Origin: Streptomyces sp. NBC_01351
Lineage (GTDB): Bacteria > Actinomycetota > Actinomycetes > Streptomycetales > Streptomycetaceae
Direction: 5' to 3'
Assembly (NCBI RefSeq): GCF_036237315.1
Contig: NZ_CP108356.1
Location: 1,612,001-1,676,000 of the forward strand
DNA: 64,000 nucleotides
Positions 11,177 through 19,967 of this stretch are shown in pieces. A model generated the notes under the pieces. That model worked only from the letters and a program-made list of their open reading frames with translations. It was not told where the DNA came from and searched no databases. The number at the start of each line of letters is the position of its first letter. Position 1 is the first letter of the stretch. The translations under genes and the position numbers were made by a program.

Positions 11177-11282
11177 GATCACTTACCTCGTTCGATAGGC
11201 CGCACCCCGCTTCCCATCTTCCTCCCGGGCCCCACGGCCGTCGACCGGGAAATCCAGGTGATCAACCCCGGCGGCGGCTGGC

Positions 11283-11888
11283 ATGCTCGCGCGCATGGCA
11301 GCTCGCAGCGCACGTCCCAGCCTGTACATCTCCGTCGACATCGAGGCCGACGGACCGATTCCCGGACCGTATTCGATGATCAGCTTCGGGGCCGCGGTCG
11401 CCGGCCGGCAGGACGGCGACTCGTATACGGCCGCCGATCCCGAGCGGCAGACCTTCTACCGCGAGCTGCGGCCGATCAGTGACGAGTACGTGGCCGAGGC
11501 ACTCGCCGTCAGCGGGCTCGACCGGGACCTGCTCGTCCGGGAGGGCACGGATCCGGCGCTCGCCATGGCCGAGTTCCGCTCCTGGGTGCGGGAGGTGGCC
11601 GCGGATGCGGGAGCGCAGCCGGTGATGTGCGGCTACCCGGCCTCCTTCGACTGGACCTTCCTGTACTGGTACCTGATGCGCTTCGGCGGGGACAGCCCCT
11701 TCGGCCACTCCGGCTGCCTGGACATGAAGACCCTGTACGCGACGAAGGCGCGCGTGCCCCTGCGGGCCGCGGTCAAGGGCCGGATGCCGCGCGAACTGCT
11801 CTCCTCGCGCCGGCACACGCACCACGCGCTCGACGACGCCGTCGAGCAGGCCGAGCTGATGAGCAACCTGATGCTCTGGACGCCCTGA
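11283..11888 (+). CDS. DEDDh-type 3'-5' exonuclease-like protein
   Basis: 201 aa (or 197 from the ATG at 11295). RNase H-like exonuclease motifs are in order: Exo I ISVDIEADGP (Asp and Glu), Exo II CGYPASFDWTFL (Asp) and Exo III HTHHALDDAVEQ (His and Asp). This is the complete DEDDh metal-ligand set, so the protein is probably active on RNA or DNA 3' ends. Other polymerase domains are absent. The substrate is unknown. The gene converges, 29 bp apart, with the AfsR-like ATPase gene. Confidence 0.75.
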   Translation: MLARMAARSARPSLYISVDIEADGPIPGPYSMISFGAAVAGRQDGDSYTAADPERQTFYRELRPISDEYVAEALAVSGLDRDLLVREGTDPALAMAEFRSWVREVAADAGAQPVMCGYPASFDWTFLYWYLMRFGGDSPFGHSGCLDMKTLYATKARVPLRAAVKGRMPRELLSSRRHTHHALDDAVEQAELMSNLMLWTP

Positions 11889-11917
11889 CCCCGTGACCCC
11901 CGCCGGGCCGCGCCCGC

Positions 11918-13945
11918 TCAGAGCTCGGCGAGCAGCCGGCGGAGCGGGGTGCGGGAGCCCGCCCTGTAGGCCGAGCGGAAGGCCTCCGGGGTGAGCCGGG
12001 TGCGCAGCAGCCCTTCGGCCCGGGGAGCGCGGGCGGCCGCCGGGCGGATGTGGGCGGCCGAACCGAGCAGCCGCGCGGACTCCACGTAGTGCCCTTGGTC
12101 CGCCTCCAGATCGGCGAGCAGCTCCACCGAGAAGGCCTGGCCCAGGCGGTCGCCGAGGGCGAGCTGGGTCCTCAGCGCGTGCAGCAGTCCGGTACGGGCC
12201 GCGGCCGGGCGGCCCTCGTGGCGGTGGACGATCGCGTGGGCGAACTCGGTCCAGGAGCGGGCCCAGGGGTCGGCGGGGCCGCGCGGCGGACCTGTCTTCG
12301 GGCCTCCCTGCGGACCCGTCTGCGGGCCCACGGGCGCGCCCACCGGCGGGTCGTCCTCGACCGGGACGGACGCCGGGTCCGTGTGGGCGAGGGCCATGGT
12401 GTGCCCGGCCTGGAGCGCCTCCCGGCCGAGGCCGAACTCCGGGTCCCCCGGGAGCAGTTCCAGCCCCTCCCGGAACTCCGCGGCGGCGTCCTCGTAGCGC
12501 TCCTCCCACAGGGCGACCGCGCCCCGTACGTGCGCGAGGTAGGCCAGGCAGGTGTCCTCCCCCTCCTGTACGGCCGCACTCCACGCCTCGACGAGCAGGG
12601 GATCGGCGCCGTCCGCCCCGCCGGAGCTCGCCACCAGCCAGGCCGCCAGCCACAGCGCGCGGGCCGGACGCGGCGCCGGGTGCACGGCCAGGGCGCGTTC
12701 CACATGGCGCAGGCCCTCCTCCGACAGCCCGCACGCCGACCACAGGAACCACAAGGACACGGCGATCTCCAGGGCCGCGGCCGGGCCGGGCGCGGACAGC
12801 GGGTTCATCGCCACCCGCAGCTCCGGCAGCTCCCCCACCGCCAGCGCCCGCGCCTCCTGTTGCGCCCCCTCCCGCCACAGCTGCGCCGCCCGCTCGGCCA
12901 GTACCCGGCAGCGCTCGTGGTGGCGCCGGGCGGCGGTCGCCCCGTCCCCGGCGGGGCCGTGCGCGAGCAGCCGGGCCCCGTGCGCCCGTACGGACAACGG
13001 CAGCCGGTAGCGGCCGGGACCGCCGTCCGCGAGCAGGCCCGGGGCGAGCTCCCGCAGCGCCTCGGCGGCACTCTCCCGGGTGAGCGCGCCGAATCCGCAC
13101 ACCTCGGCGGCGGCCGTCAGGTCGAAGGGGCCCGCGAAGACGGAGAGCCGCTCCCGCAGCATCCGCTCGGCCGGCGGGGCCAGCCGGTAGGAGCGCTCCG
13201 CGTCGACGCGGGTGCCGCGGCCGGCGCCGCCCGCGAGGAAGGTCAGCGGGTCCGCGGCCAGCCGGCGCAGCGCCTGGCCGGGGGCGTACTGATGCGAGCG
13301 CCCGGCGGCGAGCTCCAGCGCGCCCGGGATCCCGTCGAGGGCTTGGCACAGGGCGGCCACGGCGGCGGCGTTGCGTTCGGTGAGCTCGAAGAAGGGGTCG
13401 GCGCCCCGGGCCCGTTCCTCGTAGAGGCGTACTGCCGCGTACCCGGCGATGTCCGCCACGGGCATCCGCACCGCGGGATCGGCCGGCGCCGCCGGCAACG
13501 ACAGCGGGGGCACGGCCGACACGGCTTCCTCCCGGAGCCCGAGGCGGCGCTGCGACGTGGCCAGAATCCGCAGTCCGGGCAGGTTCGCCAGCAGCCGCCC
13601 CGCCAGGGCCCCGGCCTGCCGGCCGAGCTGTTCGCAGCCGTCGAGCACCAGCAGCGTCTCGCGCCCCGCGAGCGCCGCGAGGAACTCGGCCTCCAGCTCC
13701 GGCAGCCGCGGCAGATCCAGCCCGGCCAGCTCGGCCCAGCGCACGTCGGTCCCGTCGCTGCTGGTCAGCGAGCGGACGGTGCGCACGGCGAGCCGGGTCT
13801 TGCCGATCCCGGCCGGCCCGGTGAGGGTGACCAGGCGCCCGTCCGCGAGCAGTTGTGCGACGGCGGCGAGCTCCCGTTCGCGGCCGATGAAGCCGGCCAG
13901 TTCCGCGGGCACCGTCTGGCGCATGCCCGAGCCGGCCTCCCCCAC
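11918..13945 (-). CDS. STAND/AfsR-like ATPase with helical repeats, no DNA-binding domain
   Basis: About 675 aa from a GTG at 13945 that follows GGGGGAGGA; ATG at 13924 is the alternative. An N-terminal P-loop ATPase has FIGRERELAAVAQLL, Walker A LVTLTGPAGIGKTRLA (about residues 37-52) and Walker B ETLLVLDGCEQL (about 100). The second half is tetratricopeptide-like (about residues 330-640), and the last 40 residues (RLTPEAFRSAYRAGSRTPL) resemble the segment that normally precedes a LuxR HTH in LAL regulators. Here the protein stops without an HTH, and there is no SARP domain at the N terminus. It is divergent from the double-Lrp regulator. It may regulate by protein contact, or be a truncated regulator. 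Confidence 0.75.
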   Translation of the reverse strand: MGEAGSGMRQTVPAELAGFIGRERELAAVAQLLADGRLVTLTGPAGIGKTRLAVRTVRSLTSSDGTDVRWAELAGLDLPRLPELEAEFLAALAGRETLLVLDGCEQLGRQAGALAGRLLANLPGLRILATSQRRLGLREEAVSAVPPLSLPAAPADPAVRMPVADIAGYAAVRLYEERARGADPFFELTERNAAAVAALCQALDGIPGALELAAGRSHQYAPGQALRRLAADPLTFLAGGAGRGTRVDAERSYRLAPPAERMLRERLSVFAGPFDLTAAAEVCGFGALTRESAAEALRELAPGLLADGGPGRYRLPLSVRAHGARLLAHGPAGDGATAARRHHERCRVLAERAAQLWREGAQQEARALAVGELPELRVAMNPLSAPGPAAALEIAVSLWFLWSACGLSEEGLRHVERALAVHPAPRPARALWLAAWLVASSGGADGADPLLVEAWSAAVQEGEDTCLAYLAHVRGAVALWEERYEDAAAEFREGLELLPGDPEFGLGREALQAGHTMALAHTDPASVPVEDDPPVGAPVGPQTGPQGGPKTGPPRGPADPWARSWTEFAHAIVHRHEGRPAAARTGLLHALRTQLALGDRLGQAFSVELLADLEADQGHYVESARLLGSAAHIRPAAARAPRAEGLLRTRLTPEAFRSAYRAGSRTPLRRLLAEL

Positions 13946-14064
13946 AGGTCCTCCCCCGATGTCCTTAACGTGCCTACAACAGCCCGGGTGAGCAGTTGAA
14001 TGCAGGAAGAGAGATGATCGGCCGAAAGTCCGGTTGACCGAACGGCTACCAGGAGATCCACCAC

Positions 14065-15153
14065 GTGAGGGTGATGAAGTCGGCCATTTCCGCCATGGAC
14101 GACATGGACCGGGCGCTCGTCCACGCACTGCAGCTCGCGCCGCGCGCGAGCTGGGAGCGGCTGGGACCGGTGCTCGGCGCGCGCCCGGACACCCTCGCGC
14201 GCCGCTGGGAGCGGCTGACGGAGGCGGGCGAGGCGTGGATCAGCGGGATCGGGCTGCGTACGGGCAGCCGGCCGCCCCGCATGGCCTGGGTGGAGGTCAC
14301 CTGCGCCTCGGGGACCTCGCCCGCGGTGGGCGCCGCGCTCGCGGGTGACGCGCACACCCTCGGCGTGGAGCACATCACCGGCGGACGTGACCTGCTGGTC
14401 TTCGTGGCCGTACCGGACCTGCACGCGCTGTACCGGTACCTGACCTTCCGGGTGCAGCGGATCCCGGGGGTCGTCTCCACCCGCTCCTCGGTCGTGACGG
14501 CCGTGCACTACGCCCCCGACCGCTGGCGCCTCGACCAGCTCACCCCGGCGCAGGCAGACGAGCTGACCGGGAGGACCGGACGGTCCCGCCGCCCGCCGGG
14601 CGGACCCGCCTCGCCGACGCCCCTGGCCACCGCGTCGATGGCGGAGGAGGAGCGGCCGCTCGTCCTGGCCCTGTCCTCGGACGCGCGGCGCAGCGTGGCG
14701 TCCCTGGCGCGGGAGTGCGCGATGAGCGAGTCGACCGTGCGCAGGCGCCTCGCCCGACTGGAGGCGGGGCGCAGCCTGCGCTTCAGCGGCGCGCTCGCCT
14801 CGGGGCTGTCGGGGTGGCCGGTCGCGGCGACGGTGTGGGCGGAGGTGCCCGAGTACGAGGTCGCGGACTGCGCGGCGGCGGCGACCGGGCTGCGCGAGAC
14901 CCGTACGTGCATGTCGGTCAGCGGGCGCTGGAACTTCATGATCAGCGCGCGGCTGCGCACGGTGGAGGACCTCTCCCGCTACACCGCGGACCTCGCGCGG
15001 CGGCTGCCGGGGCTGCGCATCACGGACTCGGCGGTGTCGCTGCACGTGCGCAAGTCGGAGGCGCAGGAGCTCGACCACGAGGGCCGGCGGATCCGGACGG
15101 TGCCGCCGGACATCTGGGCGGACCCGGCCCCGGACGCCGCCGGCCTGGTCTGA
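14065..15153 (+). CDS. Lrp/AsnC family regulator with two fused Lrp units
   Basis: About 362 aa (GTG at 14065 after CAGGAG; ATG at 14074 possible). Two Lrp modules are in tandem: HTH 1 (ASWERLGPVLGARPDTLARR, about residues 29-48) with its sensor domain to about 170, then HTH 2 (RRSVASLARECAMSESTVRR, about 212-231) with a second sensor domain to about 340. The linker (about 165-190) is proline- and glycine-rich. Double-Lrp proteins are common in Streptomyces and normally respond to amino acids. It is transcribed divergently from the STAND ATPase and converges on the permease gene. Confidence 0.9.
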   Translation: MRVMKSAISAMDDMDRALVHALQLAPRASWERLGPVLGARPDTLARRWERLTEAGEAWISGIGLRTGSRPPRMAWVEVTCASGTSPAVGAALAGDAHTLGVEHITGGRDLLVFVAVPDLHALYRYLTFRVQRIPGVVSTRSSVVTAVHYAPDRWRLDQLTPAQADELTGRTGRSRRPPGGPASPTPLATASMAEEERPLVLALSSDARRSVASLARECAMSESTVRRRLARLEAGRSLRFSGALASGLSGWPVAATVWAEVPEYEVADCAAAATGLRETRTCMSVSGRWNFMISARLRTVEDLSRYTADLARRLPGLRITDSAVSLHVRKSEAQELDHEGRRIRTVPPDIWADPAPDAAGLV

Positions 15154-15170
15154 GGACGGGATGCGGAAAC

Positions 15171-15215
15171 GGCGGTGCGCACGCCACACCCGCAGTGGGT
15201 GACGTGCGCACCGCC
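15171..15215. terminator. bidirectional terminator
   Basis: GGCGGTGCGCACG (15171-15183) pairs perfectly with CGTGCGCACCGCC (15203-15215), and CACCC/GGGTG (15187-15201) pair within the loop. It lies between the convergent Lrp and permease genes. Confidence 0.8.
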
Positions 15216-15229
15216 GTACGCTCCGGCGG

Positions 15230-15265
15230 GGCCGGTCATTGGGCCGGTCGATGGGCCGGTCAGTG
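15230..15265. repeat. three tandem 12-bp units
   Basis: GGCCGGTCATTG, GGCCGGTCGATG and GGCCGGTCAGTG follow one another and overlap the stop of the permease gene. Eight of 12 positions lead each unit identically. It is probably a replication-slippage repeat; no function is evident. Confidence 0.6.
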
Positions 15266-16669
15266 CACCGGCACCGGTTCCGGCCCGGACGTCACGTCGG
15301 CGCCCTTTTTGGCACCGAGGTGGTTGAAGGCCAGGTTGAGCAGGATCGCCACCACGCAGCCGGTGCTGATGCCGGAGTCGAGGACGACGAGGAGGTCCTT
15401 CGGGAAGGCGTGGTAGAACTCCGGCGCGGCGATCGGGATCAGGCCGATGCCCACCGAGGCGGCGACGATCAGGGCGTTCTCGCCCTTCTCCATGGCCGCC
15501 CCGGCCAGGGTCTGGATTCCGCTCGCCGCAACCGAACCGAAGAGGACGATGCCGGCGCCGCCGAGCACGGGCAGCGGTACCACTCCGATGACGGAGGCCG
15601 CCATCGGGCACAGCCCGAGCAGGATCAGGATGCCGCCGCCGGCGGCGACGACGAACCGGCTGCGGACCTTGGTCATGGCGACGAGGCCGATGTTCTGGGC
15701 GAAGGCACTGCACATGAACCCGTTGAACAGCGGGCTGATCGCGCTGCCGAGGGTGTCGGCGCGCAGGCCGCCCTCGATCGCCTTGGCGTCCGCCGGACGG
15801 CCGACGATCTTGCCGAGCGCCAGGATGTCCGCGGTGGACTCGGTCATGCAGACGAGCATGACGATGCACATCGAGATGATCGCGGCGACCTGGAACTGCG
15901 GGGCGCCGAAGTGGAAGGGGCTGGGGAAGCCCACCAGGGAGGCGTTCTGCACGGCGTCGAAGCTGGTCATGCCGAGCGGCAGCGCGATGAGCGTGCCCGC
16001 GACCAGGCCGAGCAGGATGGATATCTGCTGGAGGAAGCCGCGCAGGAATTTCCGCATCAGCAGGACGATGACCAGCGTGAGCGCGGCCATGCCGATGTTC
16101 TTCATCGAGCCGTAGTCGGTGGCGGTGCTGTTCCCGCCCTGCGACCAGTTGAAGGCGACGGGCAGGAGCGAGACGCCGATCAGGGTGATGACCGTACCCG
16201 TGACGACCGGTGGGAAGAAGCGGACGAGTTTGCCGAAGTAGGGCGCGGCGAAGAATCCGAGGATTCCGGCGACGATGATCGCGCCGAAGATGATGGGGAG
16301 GGCGTTGTCCCCCTCTCCCTTGCCGATGGCGATCATCGGGGTCACACCGGCGAAGGAGACGCCGTTGACGAAGGGGAGTTTGGCGCCGATCTTCCAGAAC
16401 CCGAGGGTCTGGAGGAGGGTGGCGAGGCCTGCGGTGAAGAGCGAGGCGCCCATCAGGAAGGCGGTCTCGGTGGCGGAGAGGCCTACGGCCGGTCCCACGA
16501 TCATGGGCGGGGCAACGACACCCGCATACATGGCGGCCACGTGCTGGAGACCGCTGGTGAACATTTTCAGTGGCGGCAGGGTCTCGTCGACGGGGTGTTT
16601 CTCCCCAGAGTCGCCCGAGGCCTGCGGTACTGCGACTGCGTCTTTGCGAAACCTGGGCACCTGGGCCAC
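15260..16669 (-). CDS. NCS2 xanthine/urate permease
   Basis: About 469 aa from a GTG at 16669 with GGAGGAA 3-9 bases upstream. It has some 13-14 hydrophobic segments. NCS2 family features are the first-helix GLQHVAAMYAGVVAPP (about residue 40), SQGGN-containing loop, and the signature QNIGLVAMTKVRSRF (about 325). Subfamily form matches the UapA/PucJ/UacT group that transports xanthine and urate, which agrees with the urate oxidase operon 2-4 kb away. It should act in the cytoplasmic membrane as a proton or sodium symporter. A TGTTGAACA palindrome (16684-16692) lies just before the ribosome binding site. Confidence 0.9.
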   Translation of the reverse strand: MAQVPRFRKDAVAVPQASGDSGEKHPVDETLPPLKMFTSGLQHVAAMYAGVVAPPMIVGPAVGLSATETAFLMGASLFTAGLATLLQTLGFWKIGAKLPFVNGVSFAGVTPMIAIGKGEGDNALPIIFGAIIVAGILGFFAAPYFGKLVRFFPPVVTGTVITLIGVSLLPVAFNWSQGGNSTATDYGSMKNIGMAALTLVIVLLMRKFLRGFLQQISILLGLVAGTLIALPLGMTSFDAVQNASLVGFPSPFHFGAPQFQVAAIISMCIVMLVCMTESTADILALGKIVGRPADAKAIEGGLRADTLGSAISPLFNGFMCSAFAQNIGLVAMTKVRSRFVVAAGGGILILLGLCPMAASVIGVVPLPVLGGAGIVLFGSVAASGIQTLAGAAMEKGENALIVAASVGIGLIPIAAPEFYHAFPKDLLVVLDSGISTGCVVAILLNLAFNHLGAKKGADVTSGPEPVPVH

Positions 16670-16971
16670 GGCTTCCTCCGAACTGTTGAACACGCCGGCA
16701 GGGACGTGATGTGTCTGGGAGGTGGTGCGAAAGCTGTGCGAGTCGAGCCTGTATGGAGTTGTGGGTGGTGCGAATGCTTGTCCCAAGGGGTGCGGATTCG
16801 ACTACGGAAACGATTCGCCCAAACCGTCCCGCAGCTGTTTTCGCGCATGGCAAAGCCACCGGTGAAGCACGTGGTGAAAGGGTGGCAAAGCCAAGGGTGG
16901 AGCCGGAGTCATGAGTCACCGCTCCCGGGGCGCCTTCGGAAATTCCTCAGGCGCTTCCCGGGAACGGCTGC
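16670..16971. other. leader/promoter region of the permease gene
   Basis: Non-coding. TGTTGAACA at 16684-16692 is a short palindrome similar to the core of the TTGTTCAACAA in the catalase promoter, but the match is too short to claim a shared operator. I see no other clear site. Confidence 0.4.
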
Positions 16972-17026
16972 CGCGGACCCCGCTCGGGTCCGCGACTGCC
17001 GGCCGGGGGCCGTCCCCCCCGGCCGG
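16972..17026. terminator. two hairpins after the 8-oxoguanine deaminase gene
   Basis: CGCGGACCC (16972-16980) pairs with GGGTCCGCG (16986-16994), and CCGGCCGGGGG (16999-17009) pairs with CCCCCGGCCGG (17016-17026). They lie 12-66 bp beyond the stop of the leftward deaminase gene. Confidence 0.7.
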
Positions 17027-17037
17027 ACTCCGTGGGT

Positions 17038-18441
17038 TCAGCCCTGCGCGGAGATCCGCGCCAGGCGCTGGGCCTCTTCACGCGTGGACACGGCGATGGC
17101 GCCCTCGTCGGCGAAGAGGAGGCGGTTGTTCTCCACGATCTGCTTGCCGTTGACGAACGACGCGGTGACCGGGGCGGCCGCACCGAAGACCAGTGCGGTG
17201 ACCGGGTCGGCGATCGAGGAGTGCAGGAACGTGTTCAGGTTCCACAGCACCAGGTCGGCGAGCTTGCCGACCTCGAGCGAACCGATGTTGTCGGCGCGAC
17301 CGAGGACCTGGGCGCCACCGTAGGTACCGAGGCGCAGGGCCTGGCGCGCGTTCAGGGCGCGCTCGCGGTGGACCGGGTTCAGGCGGTTGATCAGCAGCGC
17401 GTTGCGCAGCTCGGTGTGCAGCTCACCGGACTCATTGGAGGCGGTGCCGTCCACGCCGAGGCCGACCGGGACACCGGCGGCGAGCATGTCCGGGACGCGG
17501 GCGATGCCGGCGGCCAGACGGGCGTTGGAGGACGGGCAGTGCGCGACACCGGTCTTGGTCCGGGCGAACGCGGCGATGTCGGAGTCGTTCATGTGGACGC
17601 TGTGCGCCATCCACACGTCCTCGCCGAGCCAGCCGGTCGACTCGAAGTAGTCGGTCGGGCCCATGCCGAACAGTTCCTTGCAGAACTGCTCTTCCTCGAC
17701 GGTCTCGGAACCGTGCGTGTGCATGCGCACACCCAGGCGACGGGCCAGCTCGGCGCCCTGCTTCAGCAGCTCGGTGGAGACCGAGAAGGGGGAGCACGGG
17801 GCGACGGCGACCTGGGTCATCGCGTCGAAGGAGTAGTCGTGGTGCTTCTTCACCGTCGCCTCGGTGTCCGCGAGGGCACCTTCGAGGGTCTCGACCGCGT
17901 GGTCCGGCGGCAGGCCGCCGTCCTTCACGCTGCGGTCCATGGAACCGCGGGCGAGGGTGAAGCGGACGCCCATCTCGGAGGCGGCGCGGATGATCGAGCC
18001 GGACAGGTCGCCGGAGCCCTTGGGGAAGACGTAGTGGTGGTCCATCGCGGTGGTGACACCACCGCGGGCCATCGCGGCGAGGGAGCCCTGCGCGGCCGTG
18101 TACGTCATCTGCTCGTCGATGCGCGCCCAGGTCGGGTACAGCGAGACGAGCCAGTTGAAGAGGTTGTGGTCGGTGGCCAGGCCACGCGTGATCCACTGGT
18201 AGAAGTGGTGGTGCGTGTTGACCAGACCGGGGGTCACGAGGTGCCCGGTGCCGTCGATGCGACGGACTACGTTCTCGAGGTTCTCGGGGGCCTTGCCCGC
18301 ACCGATGAACTCGATCTTGTTACCGGCGAGTACGACGTGACCCGAGGCATACTCGGTATCATTCGCATCGACGGTTGCAATCGCACAGTTCTCGATGACG
18401 ATGCGCTCTACGGCGCCGCCAATCACTGCCGAAGCTGCCAT
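17038..18441 (-). CDS. 8-oxoguanine deaminase (guanine/cytosine deaminase-like amidohydrolase)
   Basis: 467 aa TIM-barrel amidohydrolase. Metal-ligand motifs are present in order: NTHHHFYQWITR (about residue 75), RMHTHGSETVEEE (about 240), MAHSVHMND (about 275) and GVDGTASNES (about 325). The HHHFYQW form and the DHHYVFP segment fit 8-oxoguanine deaminases, which release urate directly. ATG at 18441 has GAGGAAG just upstream. It is followed leftward by the urate permease and preceded by the urate oxidase operon, so urate from the deamination can be consumed at once. It has its own 206-bp upstream region and so probably its own promoter. Guanine deaminase is the alternative call. Confidence 0.85.
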   Translation of the reverse strand: MAASAVIGGAVERIVIENCAIATVDANDTEYASGHVVLAGNKIEFIGAGKAPENLENVVRRIDGTGHLVTPGLVNTHHHFYQWITRGLATDHNLFNWLVSLYPTWARIDEQMTYTAAQGSLAAMARGGVTTAMDHHYVFPKGSGDLSGSIIRAASEMGVRFTLARGSMDRSVKDGGLPPDHAVETLEGALADTEATVKKHHDYSFDAMTQVAVAPCSPFSVSTELLKQGAELARRLGVRMHTHGSETVEEEQFCKELFGMGPTDYFESTGWLGEDVWMAHSVHMNDSDIAAFARTKTGVAHCPSSNARLAAGIARVPDMLAAGVPVGLGVDGTASNESGELHTELRNALLINRLNPVHRERALNARQALRLGTYGGAQVLGRADNIGSLEVGKLADLVLWNLNTFLHSSIADPVTALVFGAAAPVTASFVNGKQIVENNRLLFADEGAIAVSTREEAQRLARISAQG

Positions 18442-18587
18442 GGGACTTCCTCGTACTTTCAGTGGCGGTACGGGCACGGCAAAACCCTGGGGATTTGAGT
18501 GCCGGAGCCGGGGGCCTTGGCAACTGACAGTACTGCCGCCCCATATGTTGCGTCCGGGTGCCGAATCAGAAGCTGAAGAGTGTCGCG

Positions 18588-18616
18588 GTCCCGGGGCCAC
18601 TGCGGAGCCCCGGGAC
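18588..18616 (-). terminator. terminator after urate oxidase
   Basis: GTCCCGGGG (18588-18596) pairs with CCCCGGGAC (18608-18616) around an 11-base loop, 32-60 bp beyond the leftward urate oxidase stop. Confidence 0.65.
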
Positions 18617-18647
18617 GCGCGTATCGCGTTCTTCCTCGACCTACCCC

Positions 18648-19571
18648 TTAGAGGTTGGTCATGTCCACGGGAATGCGGGCGTCGACGCCGTCGCGGAGAA
18701 CCGTGGCTTCGATCAGACCGTACGGGCGGTCCGCGGCGAAGTACACCTCATTGTCGTTCTTGAGGCCGAAGGGCTCAAGGTCGACCAGGAAGTGGTGCTT
18801 GTTCGGGAGCGAGAAGCGGACCTCGTCGATCTCCGAACGGTGGTTGATGATGCGCGAACCCATCTGGTACAGGGTCTGCTGCAGCGAGAGGGAGTAGGTC
18901 TCCGCGAAGGCCTGAAGCATGTGCTTCTTGGTCTCGGCGTAGGACTTCTCCCAGTTGGGCATCCGCTGCTCGTCATCCGACCAGGCGAAGCGCCAGCGAG
19001 CCGAAACCTGGGTCGCCAGGATGCGGTCGTAGGCCTCCTTCAGGGTCGTGTACTTGTCCTTCACGTAACCCCAGAACTCGGAGTTCGTGGAGTTCATGAC
19101 GACCAGGTCCTTGAGGCCGGAGATGACCTCCCAGTTCTTGCCGTCGTACGTGATCTGGGTGACGCGGGTCTCCATGCCCTCACGGACGAAGGAGTGGTTC
19201 ACCTCGTCGGAGCCGATGAACTTGGAGTTCGCGTCCGAGGTGGCGATCCGGGACCAGGAGTACTCCTCGATCCGGATGCGCGCGCGGTGGATCGGCTCCT
19301 GGCTGTTGACGAACCAACGCGCCAGGTGGATGCCGAACTGCTCCGCGGACTCGATGCCGTATTCCTTGGCGAACGCGTACACCGTGTTCTTGGTGGTGTC
19401 GGTCGGCAGGCAGTTGGCGTTCGAGCCGGAGTAGTGGACGTCGTCCATGTCGCCGGAAAGGGCGACCGAGACGTTCAGGTCCTTGATGTGGTGGGTGTCG
19501 CCGTCCCGCGTGATCTTGACAACGCGGTTCTCTGCTTTGCCGTACTGGTTCTGGCCCAGAATGGTGGCCAT
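18648..19571 (-). CDS. urate oxidase
   Basis: 307 aa cofactor-free uricase made of two T-fold halves. Recognisable segments are GQNQYGKAENRVVKI at the N terminus, LPTDTTKNTVYAFAKE (about residue 55, with the catalytic Thr), LVVMNSTNSEFWGY (about 160) and LPNKHHFLVDLEPFGL (about 258). It oxidises urate with O2 to 5-hydroxyisourate and H2O2. It is the last gene of the leftward operon uraD-uraH-urate oxidase; only one base separates it from uraH. The bacterial C terminus lacks a peroxisomal signal, as expected. Peroxide output fits with the shared promoter element of the catalase gene. Confidence 0.96.
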   Translation of the reverse strand: MATILGQNQYGKAENRVVKITRDGDTHHIKDLNVSVALSGDMDDVHYSGSNANCLPTDTTKNTVYAFAKEYGIESAEQFGIHLARWFVNSQEPIHRARIRIEEYSWSRIATSDANSKFIGSDEVNHSFVREGMETRVTQITYDGKNWEVISGLKDLVVMNSTNSEFWGYVKDKYTTLKEAYDRILATQVSARWRFAWSDDEQRMPNWEKSYAETKKHMLQAFAETYSLSLQQTLYQMGSRIINHRSEIDEVRFSLPNKHHFLVDLEPFGLKNDNEVYFAADRPYGLIEATVLRDGVDARIPVDMTNL

Positions 19572-19572
19572 G

Positions 19573-19965
19573 CTAGCTCCCTCGGTAAACGGAGTAGCCG
19601 AACGGGTTGAGCAGCAGCGGTACGTGATAGTGCTCGCCCGGGTTCACCGCGAAGGTGATGGTGACCTCGGGGAAGAACGCACCGCTGTCCCTTACGCGGG
19701 GGGCGTCCTGCTGTGCCTCGGCGGCTTGCTTCTTGGAGAAGTACGTCTCGGTCTCGAAGTCGAGACGCACGTGTGTGGTGCCCTCCGGCAGGGCCGGCAG
19801 GTCCTTGCAGCGCCCGTCCGCATCGGTGGCGGAGCCGCCCAGGGCCGCCCACGCACCGTCGAGACCCGTACGGGCCGACAGGGAGATGGCGACGCCCTCG
19901 GCGGGCTTTCCGATGCTGGTGTCCAGGATGTGCGTGGACACCGACGCGGTGGTCTCGGTGCTCAT
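19573..19965 (-). CDS. uraH: 5-hydroxyisourate hydrolase
   Basis: 130 aa transthyretin-like protein. HILDTSIGKPAEGV (about residues 11-24) and the invariant C-terminal YRGS are the family hallmarks, with HYHVPLLLNPFGYSVYRGS closing the protein. It hydrolyses 5-hydroxyisourate to OHCU. ATG at 19965 is chosen because AAGGAG lies 7 bases upstream; the GTG two codons earlier would sit directly on that site. The gene starts 2 bases after the uraD stop and ends one base before urate oxidase, a tightly packed operon in pathway-reverse order. Confidence 0.95.
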   Translation of the reverse strand: MSTETTASVSTHILDTSIGKPAEGVAISLSARTGLDGAWAALGGSATDADGRCKDLPALPEGTTHVRLDFETETYFSKKQAAEAQQDAPRVRDSGAFFPEVTITFAVNPGEHYHVPLLLNPFGYSVYRGS

Positions 19966-19967
19966 GC

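Noticed and set aside
16684..16692. TGTTGAACA before the permease as a copy of the uraD/catalase element
   Set aside because: Only a 9-base palindromic core resembles it, and it is not positioned at a -35 hexamer.
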